This document shows positions 10,513 to 22,281 of a DNA stretch of 64,000 nt, piece after piece (within the stretch, counting starts at the first letter, position 1; each line of letters begins with the position of its first letter). A program made the position numbers and the translations under genes. This stretch comes from Daucus carota subsp. sativus (taxonomy: Eukaryota > Streptophyta > Magnoliopsida > Apiales > Apiaceae): assembly GCF_001625215.2 (NCBI RefSeq), contig NC_030384.2:31422527-31486526 (forward strand). The letters run 5' to 3'. The notes below the pieces were generated by a model that saw only the letters and a program-made list of their open reading frames with translations, was not told the origin of the DNA and ran no database searches.

Positions 10513-12595
10513 TACACAAGTTCTTAGATTGGTTAAGCCGGGCCTGGGTCAATCTGACTTTGGCTCTTGCAGGTATACCTGGGAAGACTTATACCCGTGC
10601 AATGCATGGGCGGTTAACATATTTGTTATTTTATTATATATATTTAAATTTATCTAATTTTATTGTAAAAATAAAATTATAATAGAATAATGTGATTTAA
10701 CAAAATGTTTTATTTAACAGTTGGATAAATTTTTCATAGTTAAGTCGGTCAAATGGCTAACTAAAAATTGGGTCGAACATATATATTTTAATGAGAATGT
10801 TAAATCTTTTACATGTTATAATTTAAGAAGACTATAAATTCAGATATAAACTAACCAATCAACCTTTTGATATTTCGTTATTAATAATTAATAATATGGT
10901 ATAAAACATATTATTATAATTTAAAGAGACGCATGAAACCAACCTAAATTTAATGTTTTGCTTTAATAGATAATAAAAAATATACTATAACATGTTATAA
11001 ATTCAAGAGCTCCGTAGGTCGAATACCAACCGATTCACCAAACTCAACTAACTGACCAACCAAGTGAACTTTTTATTTTCGACTTTAATAGTGTAATAAT
11101 ATATAGTATATGATAGATTTGTAATATTTTTTTAATGTAAGATCATTAGAATATTTAAATATAATGTTATTAATGTATTTTAGTTGAATAATATCACATG
11201 TTATATATTAATAATTATATTTAATGATATTATATTTTTTTTATACATGGCGCCCGTGTTAATTGCAAAATCTCGGTTTTTTTAGTTAGAAAATCTAAAA
11301 AAGATAATGCGTTTTGATTAAAAAAGCAATTACTATGTTGCTCGATATTATTTTAGAAGATTGAGTTTTTTTAGCTAAAAAATATATAAAAGATAATTTA
11401 TTTTAGTTAAAAAGAATAATTGGTTATATATATAGATATGCTCGTACTTCGGCCCAAGTACTGACCGCCCGACCAGTACAATAATACTCCTTCTATTTTT
11501 TATTATTTGACGTTTAGACTTTTGGCACACATCTTTACGTATAAATATGTCGCCCATTTCCTCATTATTGTAAAAGATTAATTTTTAGTTTGAAAATTTA
11601 TAAAAAGATAATATATTTTAGTTAAAAAAGTAATTACCATGTTTCTCAATGTTATTTTAGAAGATTGAGTTTTTTAGTCAGAAATATAAAAAGGTAATAT
11701 ATTTCAATTAAAAGGATTAATTGGTTATATCGATAGACCCGTACTTTGGCCCAAATTAAAAAGGATAATTGGTTATATACATAGGCCCAGAATAATTGGT
11801 TACATAGATAGGTCCAGAATAATTGGTTATATAGTTAGGCCTGTATTTTGGCCCAAGTACTGACTTACCAAACTTTTAATGTTTCGGTTTTAAAAGGATT
11901 ATTAATTGGTTATAAAGATAGACCCATATTTTAGCCCAAATTAAAAAGAATAATTGGTTATATAGATAAGTCTAGAATAATTAGTTATATAGATAGACCC
12001 GTATTTTGGCCCAAGTACCGACCGACCAAACTTTTAATGTTTCGGCTTTAATAGTATAGTATAGATTTCGCATCTTAAAAAATAAAGAAATTTCTGTTAA
12101 TTACTTTTATATGGATGAATGATATGGCTATAATTGAATACAAAAACGAATACCTTTCAACTCAACCTTGTGACTAAATTTTATTTATTCGTCTTCCTAA
12201 ACACAAAACCTGTTCACTTGCTAGCTTTAATTCTCCCTAATATCTCAAATCTTACGCAAATAAATGTAGAATGATAATATCGGAATCGACTTGATTTCAA
12301 ATTATAAATTATAAAGTCAAAATTCATTATAATGTGATCTGTGAAAACAAAACGTGAAACTTCGTATCATGCCAAATGGGTCTACTCGGGTTTGTTAAAG
12401 TTTTATATGTCATAAATCAAGTCATCCCTCTCATTTCTTTACATTTCATTTATTTTAAGATATATATAAAATATAGATTCATAATTATTTTTTTAAAATT
12501 TTCTTATTTTGTATAAAAATTTAAACATTAAACTTTTATTTAGAAGAAAAGAAATTTAAAACAATTTATCAAACTATATTAATGAGAGTTTTAAA
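10513..12595. other. AT-rich transposon-derived DNA inside the PR-10 array
   Basis: No gene is recognised. A near-palindromic CCCGTGCAATGCATGGG at about 10590 resembles the hairpins found at Helitron 3' ends, but the expected CTRR terminus is not evident. The right part holds the dispersed repeat listed separately. Confidence 0.4.
11395..12065. repeat. degenerate direct repeats, TTGGTTATATAGATAG family
   Basis: A unit around AATTGGTTATATAGATAGGC, often followed by TATTTTGGCCCAAGTAC and ACTTTTAATGTTTCGG, recurs about eight times with irregular spacing. Parts alternate with GTTAAAAAGNNTAATT segments. It looks like an old, internally duplicated noncoding element. Confidence 0.6.
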
Positions 12596-13120
12596 GGGTT
12601 TTATATCAAAGGAGCCACTCATTCTGTTCAAAAATCTCACTTACATCACCCATTAAAAAACCATATCATTTAAACCACTAAATTGAGTATATATATCATT
12701 CTGTTTGATAACGTCATGGTAATTGACGGAGAATGATAAGTTTTTAAACATTCTGTCCCATTCAAATTTGAGGGGTCGAATTTATGACATCTCAAATACA
12801 TTTTCTCCCAAATGAATAGTTTAATTAGGGCTTTTATTCTACTTACATGTTATTATTAGGTTGGCCCGATTAATCTATTTAATTTATCTTTTTTTCTAGA
12901 CGCCATGTCGGATGCATGCCGGATTTAACATTGATGAACACGTCAACTTTGAATTGGGACAAAAAGTTTAAAAAACTTAACAATTTATGTCAATTACCAT
13001 AACCTTATCAAACATAATGATATATATACCCAATTTAATGGTCTAAATGATATGGTTTTTCAATGGGTGGTCTAGGTGAGATTTTTGAGCAGAACGAATG
13101 GCCCATTTGATATAAAACCC
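12596..13120. mobile_element. MULE-type foldback MITE with 10-bp target duplication
   Basis: The element starts GGGTTTTATATCAAA and ends with a reverse-complement-like GATATAAAACCC. Long inverted arms of roughly 110-130 bp are visible (for example the 12640s versus 13050s and 12700 versus 13010). It is flanked by GAGTTTTAAA at 12586-12595 and 13121-13130. A 9-11 bp target duplication with long inverted ends is the hallmark of Mutator-like elements. No transposase is present. Confidence 0.85.
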
Positions 13121-13189
13121 GAGTTTTAAAATGCGTGTCAAGTCCCTTATCCTCCAACTATCCTCCATTAATGTAAACAATTTTGAGAA

Positions 13190-14290
13190 ACGGAGGAAGT
13201 ATGAAATAAAAGGATTCAGAAGCTATAGAACTTCAAGGTCTACAGAGTACAGATTACTACTGAAGCATAATCTGAACTGGCTACTGGAATTTAAAGCCCA
13301 TTTTTGGGTCAAGCTCGTATCACGGGTGCACATCTTTGGGAATATTGATGGTCGTAATGTGGCGAACCCGAGTCCCCTGCAAGCCTCAAGTCTAATAACA
13401 TTTTAAGGGACTAGTTCTCTTAAAACGTATGTTAGGAGAGATTAACAGGAACATATTATATCTATTAATAATCAACTCGTAGAAATTTGGAAGACATTTA
13501 ATTTAAGACATACAAAAGCACCTACATTTGTAAACTGTTTGCGTTTATGACAACTGCAGTAGTACTTTCTTTGATGAATTGCCTGTTTTATATAAGATAC
13601 TAGTAGCAATCACATGTTTCTATGTGCTACAAGCAACGACTTGATAGTTCTCAACTAGAGAAGATGCTTGTAATCTATACCTTGAGTCTGCAGGTGCATT
13701 TGTTCAGTCCTCAAGGTTTGCAAATTGCAGTAACTCTTGTTACTACACAGGAAGTTCCAGAGTACTTTAATATCAGTTCTGATGTAACATCTGATTAATT
13801 GTTCTCAATCTAAAAATTAATATCTTGTATATAGTTTGGGTCGCGGTACCATTAATGGCTGTGGAGCAGTTAAGTAGCCCACAGTTTTTGGACCGTTGGA
13901 TGAATATCCAGCGACCAGGATCATATTAAAAATTTAATATGTCCCGCACTTTTTTAGCTCTGGACGGAGCACTGGACATGAGTATCCCCGTCCAGCGCAA
14001 ATAAAGCGCTGGACATGTTAAAATTTTAATATGATTCTGGCCGCTGGATATGCATCCAACGGCCCAAAAACTATGGGCCAGTTAAACCGTCCCTGACATA
14101 TGACTGCCAGGGACCCGGACCCATATAGTTTTTCTGTTTTCTGATATTTGTTTTTATTTTCTCCAAAAGGTTTAACCTATTTGGCCTGTCTTGTCGTGTT
14201 ACAGTTTCATCTGTAACATTTTGTTTCGGAATAAGGAGAGATTGGTTTTGACACTGGTCTTTACCATATACCGATATTCACGTCAAGTCA
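13190..14290 (+). pseudogene. gutted PR-10 unit: upstream flank and 3' UTR only
   Basis: From 13190 to about 13837 the sequence follows the spacer that precedes other PR-10 copies. From about 14140 to 14290 it follows the PR-10 3' UTR, with a GGAATAAGGAGAGATTGG block shared with copy A. Promoter and both exons are missing between these parts, where a 285-bp MITE now sits. The likely history is deletion of the gene body and then MITE insertion at the scar. No coding potential remains. Confidence 0.6.
13838..14122. mobile_element. MULE-type foldback MITE with 9-bp target duplication
   Basis: The element begins GGGTCGCGG and ends CGGACCC, with inverted arms of about 100 bp running inward (CCACAGTTTTTGGACCGTTGG pairs with the right arm near 14035-14065). 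ATATAGTTT flanks it at 13829-13837 and 14123-14131. The centre is GC-rich (GTCCAGCGC). The length and 9-bp duplication indicate a non-autonomous Mutator-like element. Confidence 0.85.
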
Positions 14291-14407
14291 TTTCTAGTTT
14301 TACATCATTTATTTTCATTGTGAAGGGGAAAAACAAGGGACTGAGTATCCAAGTGAAAGTATCCGGAGTGTATTTAAGGAGGTGTATCCTTAAAGCCGAG
14401 ACACCAG

Positions 14408-14895
14408 CTAAAGATATGAGTCCGTATTGTGGCTCATGCGATCAATGCAACCATTATCTGGGAAGTTCTTAGCAAGAAGCATCAAGTGCCTGATGGTAAT
14501 TACTTAGTGACCTCAACACGATCTGATAAACCAGTGCCAAGACTCTCCAAATGCTCTGCACACCATCTACACTAGTGGATGCCAGATACTGATGATAATC
14601 ATTATAAAACTTGTGCACATTTTTTGTTTCCATTATTCCAAATTCCAATACCCTGCTGTGCCGGTGGATCAACTTTCCAGCCTGGTTCATTCTCCATTAC
14701 ACCCTTCGATATCACTGGAGACTTTAAAACGAATCCATATTGCACCATACCCTCTACTCCTGGCCTCACCCCACCCCAGAACCCCATTATCGCATGCCAC
14801 ACATAAATATACTTTAATCCGTATTTTTCTTTTGCAATGCTTACTATGTTCTGGATTCCTAGCCATTGTAATTTGTAGCTCCATATTTTTCAGAT
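14408..14895 (-). pseudogene. raffinose synthase (galactinol-sucrose galactosyltransferase) fragment
   Basis: Reading the minus strand from about 14880, a frame gives GLKYIYVWHAIMGFWGGV, then GVMENEPGWKVDPPAQQGIG. Then, in shifted frames, come NVHKFYNDYHQYLAS, SLGTGLSDRVEVTK, NYHQALDAS, and NFPDNGC with MSHNTD. This order matches the central glycoside hydrolase 36 domain of plant raffinose/stachyose synthases and related seed imbibition proteins. At least three frameshifts and in-frame stops break it, and both ends are missing. Such enzymes move galactose from galactinol to sucrose in stress and storage sugar metabolism. This is a dead fragment lying beside a gutted PR-10 unit. Confidence 0.8.
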
Positions 14896-17368
14896 GTAGG
14901 TGTCTGGCTTTCTGGCATTGCAACATATAACCCTATCATTCCTAATTCTCATATATCACATGTTTAATTAACATGGGGCAAAGATATATAAAGTATATAT
15001 TTAATATACTTTGTACAGTTGTCCACAACTCTATAGTCTATACAGAGAATTCACTAAGTTTTAACAAAATGACGAGTGGCCAAATATGACAAGGAATTAT
15101 GACGTTGTATATCAATTTTAGCTAGTAGTCTTAAAGGTGAAGAAATATATATATGACGAGATGGCCACCAGATATTATTCAAACTGTAACATCCACATTT
15201 TTTAATATCAAATATCAGACTTTTTCCTAGGGAGGAACTCATCTTATTCACTGATAATAGGATTTTAAAGGAAATTATATAAACAAAAAGCAAATTAATC
15301 TTAATACTAATTATTATCATCTTAACAATATTCAAAAATGAACACGGCACGCAGGGTGAGGCTATTGCATTTTCATTGAAATATGCTCAAAACTATGAGA
15401 CGGAGATAAGATCTGCCTGATACGTGTTTTCATACAAAGCATAGTGCACAATTTGACTAATTATTGGAGAAGTTGCTGTAAAAGAATTTGGTACCTTTCA
15501 TTTGATTTGAATCAGACATGGTATCAGTTGCCTGAGCAGCGACTCCTCTCCTAGATACACTTATTATATTTCGCAAAAAGTAATTTATTGGGGAACCAAA
15601 CCATCAAAATAGGACTGAGCCTGGTGATAAGCAGAAGCAACAAAATCTGACATGAAAACGGAACAATGATAACAATAAACGGAAATCATGAACCTATATT
15701 TTGTATATTCATTTTTGGTCACATAAAAAAGCTATTTTTTGGATATTGAATGTATTTTTTTAATGTGAAGGATTTTGTCGCTACAATTTAGACATTTTTG
15801 CGAGGCAAGGGATACACTTATAGCAGCAAGCAAAAGCAAACAGAGGGAGGTTAAAAAACGGGGACAACTACAAGTCATCAATTTGCAAGTAAAGAGTTCA
15901 AAACTATACAAAAAAGACCAAGTGTCATACATGCAGATGGTAAGTCCTTTTCATAAAGCAAGTGTGATCAGCTTTTGTCCAAAAAAATAGGCAAATTTCA
16001 ACGCGAACAGCATCAATTGGTAAGGTTATGGATAAATTATACGAGGTCCTTGCTATATGATATGCACTCTGACATTTCTGATTACCTCCAAACATTTAAG
16101 CATACTTCAAAGGGCTTATAATATTCTGAATTACCTCCAAACAATTAGCAGGAGAAAGAGGCATACGATGTCCAGCATCAGTCTCTCAAGCAGTACAATT
16201 TTATTTTAACAGCTTTCTTATCATCTTCATCGCATTCATGCTCCAGTTTCTCTTTTGCCTTTAACAAAGCTTGTTGAAGACTGTGGGTGGATGCTGCTGT
16301 CTTCTTGCCTTTTGAGAAAGCAATTAATTCCGAAATCAAATCAGAATTAATTTCTGTCAATTTAATTGATAAATTCAGCAAAACTAGTCCGTAATTCTCC
16401 GGGCCCAGATTTTGCTTGTGACACGCGGAAAAGCGCAAAGCCCAGAATTAATTTCTGTCAATTTAATTGATAAATTAAGCAAAACTAGTCCGTAATTCTT
16501 CGGGCCCAGATTTTGCTTGTGACACGCGGAAAAGCGCAAAGCCCGAGGCTTGCGAAGCCATGAAATTTGCCTCGAAATCCCACAATTTGCACCCCTACGC
16601 GCACGTAGATGGTGGAGCATAACATACTAACACAAGTTAAACACTACAAGAGTGTTCTACTATATAAAGCCATTAAAGGCCCATATTCTTTTCTATGTGG
16701 ATACTAGCTTTCTTTTCCAATTTTCCACTACCAAGGAAGCAATTTTGGATCATCACAACTCATCCATTCCTTAGTCTTTTTGAGTGAATAAACATGCATT
16801 GGAAAGCTCTCTCGGAGGAGAACATAATCCAAGCATAACCCGCCACGAGCACGTAGCCGAGCCTCACTCAAATTTGTGCTCAAAATGACAAACTTCCAAC
16901 AGTATAAACTAAAAGCGAGCTGAGTAGAAGATTTTAGAGAGAGGAAGGGCACCTCTGGGTTCTGGTGAATAATGTGTGTTGTTAGATTTAAGACTGAATA
17001 AATAAACTTCCCTGCTACTCTTTTTGCCACTTCTTGCCAGGGCATACCCCAAGAGTTCATACCTAATTACACTCCATGCCACCGAGTCAAATATTGACTG
17101 TCCAGAGCTGTTCCCTGCTTTACGACATCTCTTTCTTCCCTATCTCAGAAACAAACGAAACTGCAGCTGTAGTACCGTCTGCTTTGCTTCCTCATTTGCA
17201 TTGTTGTGATTTCAAATTCATATCCTCTTATTGGATTCAAACTCATTCAAATCTCATCTCTGTTCATATCAAAACTCTCTAACCTCACACCTCCGCCTGC
17301 GTATCAATGTGGAATACATTCAGATATAGACCCATAAAGGCACCTATGTGAACTACTTGAGTTTATAA
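14896..17368. other. intergenic, no recognised gene
   Basis: Several open stretches of 60-110 codons exist. The longest sensible one, on the minus strand at 16178-16438, has a Lys/Glu-rich helix-like segment (ALLKAKEKLEHECDEDDKK) that I cannot assign to a family; it overlaps the 101-bp duplication. The rest shows no gene or element that I can support. Confidence 0.3.
16342..16543. repeat. 101-bp tandem duplication
   Basis: Two nearly identical copies, 16342-16442 and 16443-16543, each run from CAGAATTAATTTCTG to GCGCAAAGCC. The few visible differences (for example CTCCGGG versus CTTCGGG) suggest a fairly recent duplication. Confidence 0.85.
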
Positions 17369-17723
17369 GAGCATCTCCAATGGTTGGCACCCTTCAAGGG
17401 GTGCCAAATTTGACTCATCTCAAAATATTATTTTTTATATTCACACTCTTCCAAATCATTTTTAGCACCTTTTTTTCAAAATACACTCCAATGGTTGGCA
17501 CTCCGAGATGCCAACTTTATTAACATAGAAATAATATTTTATGTATTATTAGGACCACAAATCTATATTTTATGTATTGTTGGGACCACAAATAATGTTG
17601 GCACCCTACTTTATGGGTTGCCAACTTTTGACACCCCAAAGTGTGCACATGGTGCTAACGAGAGTGCCGGTCCATGTCATGCCACATGGCATTGGCACCC
17701 CTGTTAGCCCATTGGAGATGCTC
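17369..17723. mobile_element. PIF/Harbinger (Tourist-like) MITE
   Basis: Terminal inverted repeats GAGCATCTCCAATGG and CCATTGGAGATGCTC are flanked by the 3-bp target duplication TAA (17366-17368 and 17724-17726). The inside repeats ATGGTTGGCAC. Length 355 bp, with no coding capacity. The same terminal repeat occurs at 28926-29319. Confidence 0.85.
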
Positions 17724-17778
17724 TAACTGCACTAGTGCAAATCCATTGGAGATGCTCTAACTGCACTAGTGCAAATCC
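17711..17778. repeat. 34-bp tandem duplication of a MITE end plus flank
   Basis: The 34-bp unit runs from ATTGGAGATGCTC through TAACTGCACTAGTGCAAATCC and occurs at 17711-17744 and 17745-17778. It duplicates the right terminus of the Harbinger MITE together with its flank. Confidence 0.85.
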
Positions 17779-18756
17779 CTCGGTGCTACAATACTATCTA
17801 TTGTTTCCTCTGTATAACTATTATTATTATGTTTTCTCATTATAATTTACCATTTTCTTAGTAAGTTAATAGTGGCAATGACATGCTGCTATGTGCCACA
17901 AGCATCCACGTATAGTTCTCAACAAACAGAAGATGCTTGTTATTTATATGTTGAATCTGCAATCCTAAGTTACAGTCATTTCTTAAAAAATGCATTTGTC
18001 GAGCCTTCAGTCCAAGAAGGTGGGCTTTAATCCCAGATCTATGGTATCTCAGTCAAGTTCTGGAAATTGCAGTAAACTTTGGAACCAACAAGGAAGCTTT
18101 AAAGCAATTTAATCTTGACTCTAATATATTTGATCGCCACCACCACCAGAAGATATACAGTAATCTATCTTTTGTTATGAGACATTATCCTTTTGTGTAG
18201 CTTCTTGAACAATTTTAAACATTTATTAAGTAATAACCTTTCCCCATCGTGATACTGGTGCTTTTCAATCGGATGTTTTAAGATAAACACAAAATCAGCA
18301 GCCACAAAGAAAAACAAAAAAATCAGATAATTTCGTTAAGATAAATTAGATTATAGTTGCATTGATGAAAATTCTGGTAACATATTAAGTGTGTTGCCCC
18401 TACCTATGTCCAAGTACAAGTATCATATACTATATTTTACAACCATGTTGGATATTTGGACTCTTTTTAGCATTACAGTTCTCAATTCTGTATGTTTTCT
18501 AATTCTCAGAGATCCAGAGTTTTGTCTGGTGCATTTATTTGAAAATAAATGTCCATCACAACATCATATAATCATATAAGAAACTAAAGGGTGTCCTTAC
18601 CTCTGAGCCCCTTCTAGTCTTGCTGAATAGCTTAATCACCACGATCTCATCAAGTTGGACAAACACCAGAATATTTGTTCCCATTTGTCTTGGACTCTTG
18701 GTAACATTCTATGGTATTACACAGTAAAGAACCATTCAAATGATCTCTGCTCATCC

Positions 18757-18764
18757 TATAAATA
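18757..18764 (+). promoter_or_regulatory. TATA box of PR-10 pseudogene D
   Basis: TATAAATA in the conserved CATCCTATAAATATCAT context, 109 bp before the ATG of copy D. Confidence 0.55.
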
Positions 18765-18865
18765 TCATCATTTCACCACATCCTTTAATCAATATCAAGA
18801 ACTCTCTTCTAGTCTAATTAATCAGCTCTTTTTTGTATAGTTTTTACCAACAACTTTTACAAAAC

Positions 18866-19480
18866 ATGGGTTTTGCAAGTTACACTGATGAGTACACTTC
18901 CCCTATCGCTGCATCAAGGATCTTTAAGGCCTCCATCCTCGACTCTCACAACTTGATTCCAAAACTCTTGCCACAAGGTATCCAGAGCATTAAACTCATT
19001 CAAGGCGATGGAGGAGCTGGAAGCATCAAGCAAATTAACTTTATTGACGGTCAGCTAATTTATTTGTGTTAATCAACACATTATGCATACACATAGATCT
19101 GTACTGTAGAAATACATGACGAATGCTTACATACGAATTGGTTGACATTGATATTACTCATGTAGGCCGCAATTTTAATAGTGTCAAGTACCACATTGAC
19201 GAGCTTAATGAAGATAAGTAGATAACTATACCTATAACTATACGTTGCTGGAAGGTGATGCCTTGATTGAAAACCTTGAAAAAATCACTTACCAAGTTAC
19301 CAAGTTAAGTTTGAGTCCTCTCCTAGTGGAGGTACTATCTCTAAGGTGACAAGCAAATATTACACTAAAGGTGATTTCATGCTCAAAGAAGAGGACATCA
19401 AGGCGGGAAAGGAAAAGGTTTTGATGATGTACCAAGTTGTTGAAGCCTATCTCCTCCAAAACCCAGACGCCTACGTCTAA
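18866..19480 (+). pseudogene. PR-10 copy D, frameshifted by two 8-bp duplications
   Basis: Exon 1 (18866-19049) is intact and almost the same as copy B; exon 2 begins at 19166 after a normal acceptor. In exon 2 the segment after DELNED has GAAGATAA followed by GTAGATAA, an extra 8 bp that brings in a TAG stop. Further on TACCAAGT occurs twice in tandem where the other copies have it once. The two insertions add 16 bp, so the frame is also shifted downstream. Beyond them the sequence keeps strong similarity to the end of copies A and B and still ends in a DAYV-like codon run before TAA at 19478. As it stands it could encode only the first 81 residues. Confidence 0.9.
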
Positions 19481-20675
19481 AGTTACATGTTTTCTGATAT
19501 CTGTTTTTACTCTTCAATATGTTAAATGTATTTGGCATGTCATCTGTTAAAATTTTGTTTCGAATAAGGTGAGATTGGTTTTGTTTCGAATAAGGTGAGA
19601 TTGTTTTGACTCTGGGTCGTTACTCTATATACAGTTATACATATCTAGTCATTTTGAGGTTGTGTATTTTTTTATTTATTTTATTTTTTTTTTGCTAAAT
19701 GAGGTTGTGTATTTTCATTGTGAAGAATAAGGGAGCTGCTTTTCAATGTAGATATGTATTTGTCTCAGATATAGTTCTGTATGACTTCATGTTTCAAGAA
19801 TATTGAATATCTCATGCAATAACTGTTAATGTTATTGACAATTTTAACTTGTAAGGCTCTGTAGGCGGACACTGAACTCTCTGTTCTTAGACATGTTGAA
19901 CCTTACGGCTGAAAATATTTCGATGTTGACTGAATTCATGAAGTTAGCGAGATTTTAAAATCATGTAAAAACAAGGGAGTGAATATTTAAGTGAAACTAT
20001 GAGGAGGGCATGTAAGCAAGGCAGACTCTTCGGTAAGACAACCGAGATGAACGTTTAGGACACCACTCGGGACCAGAATTCGTATATTTTTATGGTCTGT
20101 TGCTTTATCTGCAGTATATTTTTCTTTTGCTTTCGGGTTGTCTATCACTTTTTCTGGGTTTGCTGTTAGGAATGCATTCTCTACATTGCATTACTATCTG
20201 AGAGCTGGAAATTTATAAGGTTGCGCTGTAACTGGGAAATGCTTCATACCCCGAAAGCTCAAGACTAGAAGCTTCCGCTGAACTTAGAAACAGTGATAAC
20301 TGTGGGATATCTAGCAACAATTCACTATTTCATTATCTGCAGAGAAAAATGATCATGTGGTCCAGAGTAATCTTTGTGGCCCATAAAATCAACGCGAGAT
20401 AGTGTAACTTTTGTGATGCAAATAAAACATCATTCAACAATGTAATTTTCTATGTAGCAACAGAAAAGAAGTGTCACTATCCGACTCTTTGAGAGTGTGT
20501 GGTGCTCGTGGTTTTTGATTAAGTCGATAGTTTGCATCTTTGTTGCTTGATCCGACCATAATCATTATTTATCATTAAGAAGCTAGTAGAATGAGGAGAA
20601 AGATCAACAGCGTACTACTTGGGTAGTTGAACTTTTATTATATTGGATAAGAAAGTACTTGGTCATAAAACACAT

Positions 20676-20799
20676 TTATACATACATCCTTAGTTTAGCA
20701 ACCGTGACTTTCTCTCCGGACAATTTCTTTTGGCTCATTATACATACATCCTTAGTTTAGCAACCGTGACTTTCTCTCCGGACAATTTCTTTTGGCTCA
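20676..20799. repeat. 62-bp perfect tandem duplication
   Basis: Copies at 20676-20737 and 20738-20799, each from TTATACATACATCC to TTTTGGCTCA, with no visible mismatch. Confidence 0.9.
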
Positions 20800-20889
20800 G
20801 TCCGACAATTTTTTGATTTGTTTGACTTTTCATCATAATTTAGTTTATATATTAGCTTTTAGAATTTTAAAAATTACAACTTAAAATAA

Positions 20890-20891
<2 letters not shown>

Positions 20892-20925
<34 letters not shown>
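20892..20925. repeat. (AT)n microsatellite
   Basis: About 17 uninterrupted AT dinucleotides, a common simple repeat in plant intergenic DNA and likely length-variable. Confidence 0.9.
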
Positions 20926-21618
20926 CTTTAACTTCTTTGATCATATAATATATATAATTTATAATCAAAGTTTGATCAATTTTATCCTAAAAAGTCAAAT
21001 AACTAAAACAAATTTGGGATGGAGAGAATACATCCCAAGAACATTTCCTAAAATATTAGTTGAGAGCGTTTTTAATGTCATTTTAAATTACGTGTGAAAC
21101 GTCTAATTGATAATTAAAAAGAAATGAGAATTATAGTTTCAACACATTCTTATAATTTTATATACATTTATATTAACGAGTCTACTAAAAACATGTCAAT
21201 CAGAACAATACCGATAAGCATATCTAGGTAGACCTATTTTAACTTGCCACTTCAAAAATAAATTTCAATATAAATTAAATCCCAATCTTAAAGTTCGTAC
21301 ATTATCATTAAAACTATAAATAACTATAAATAAATAATAGAAGTCAATATACAAGACACTCTCTTTACAAATTCGTACGGGACGAACATATTAGATCAAA
21401 ACACTGCAGAGAACATATGAAATGATCGAGATTTGCATATCTACAAGAAAGACTAACGGATCTACAAGAATGTTCCAAGAATTACTACATATAGTATACA
21501 CTATACAGCAATGCAAGAAACATCACAAGCTTACTTATATATGTAGTGTTGAGACTAATACTATAAACAACGAGAATCCCTATATGTACGAGAGAAGTGT
21601 AAATGAAGCAACGATGGA

Positions 21619-22041
21619 TCAAGACATCATCACAATAAACTCATCGAACTGGAGAACTCCATCCCCATTAAGATCATAATTTTGTATCATCAGCTTACAC
21701 TCATCCACGCTCTTCGACTCTCCTATTTTACTAAGCATCCTCTTCAAACTCTTCGGCGTTATGCACCCCCGCCCTTCCATTTCGTACAGCTTAAATACCT
21801 CCTTCAACTCGTTCATTTTCTCCTCGTGTCCGCCGCCTTCTACTAACCTCACGAACTCCTCCAAGCTCAGCATTCCGTCTCCGTCCGAATCTACTGACTC
21901 CACCGCCGCCTCCGCCTCCTGCACTGTCAGCTCCCCGCCGATCAATGCCACGCATTTTTGCAGCTCCGGCGCTGATATCTTCTTGTCTCCATTCTCATCA
22001 ATGTGATTGAACACTCGTTCATATTGTTGATTTCTGTCCAT
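21619..22041 (-). CDS. calmodulin-like protein, CML37/38/39 type
   Basis: Single exon, 140 residues, starting at the ATG at 22041. There are four EF-hand positions. Loop 1 (15-26, DENGDKKISAPE), loop 2 (51-62, DSDGDGMLSLEE) and loop 4 (123-134, DLNGDGVLQFDE) have the acidic calcium ligands and the final Glu. Loop 3 (around 87-98) lacks them. That pattern and the GCITP...LGES-like segment resemble Arabidopsis CML37-39, which are stress- and wound-induced calcium sensors. It has no lipidation site, transmembrane segment or extra domain. It probably acts in cytosol or nucleus by binding target proteins on calcium influx. Intronless structure is usual for CMLs. A TATA-like box lies about 230 bp upstream. 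Confidence 0.9.
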   Translation of the reverse strand: MDRNQQYERVFNHIDENGDKKISAPELQKCVALIGGELTVQEAEAAVESVDSDGDGMLSLEEFVRLVEGGGHEEKMNELKEVFKLYEMEGRGCITPKSLKRMLSKIGESKSVDECKLMIQNYDLNGDGVLQFDEFIVMMS

Positions 22042-22271
22042 TATACTCGTCACAAAAATCTCACACTCTGGTTGTAATTGATAGTTCGGATTTATCCCGG
22101 CTGGATTTCAGTATTTGGATGAATTTTTTGTTTTTCGTCAAAAAATAAAAAAATTGTGTTCGGATATAATACTTCAAAATACGTGTAAAAAGTAAAATAA
22201 GAATCGACTTTATTTTCGTAAGCCCGAAAGACGCAGAAAGGTGTTGGAATTGAGGGAAGTGTGTGCATGTT

Positions 22272-22281
22272 GTATATATAG
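22272..22281 (-). promoter_or_regulatory. TATA-like box of the CML gene
   Basis: TATATATACA read on the minus strand, about 230 bp upstream of the ATG. It implies a 5' UTR of roughly 200 bases. No stronger candidate lies closer. Confidence 0.45.

Larger units (their letters stand above)
19481..21618. other. intergenic, end of the PR-10 array
   Basis: The first 160 bp or so are PR-10 3' UTR-like, with a short duplicated GAATAAGGTGAGATTG segment. No gene is seen beyond that. The tandem 62-bp repeat and TA tract listed below are the only structured parts. Confidence 0.4.

Noticed and set aside
16728-17060. 110-codon minus-strand frame
   Set aside because: No recognisable domain and no splice partners; probably incidental.
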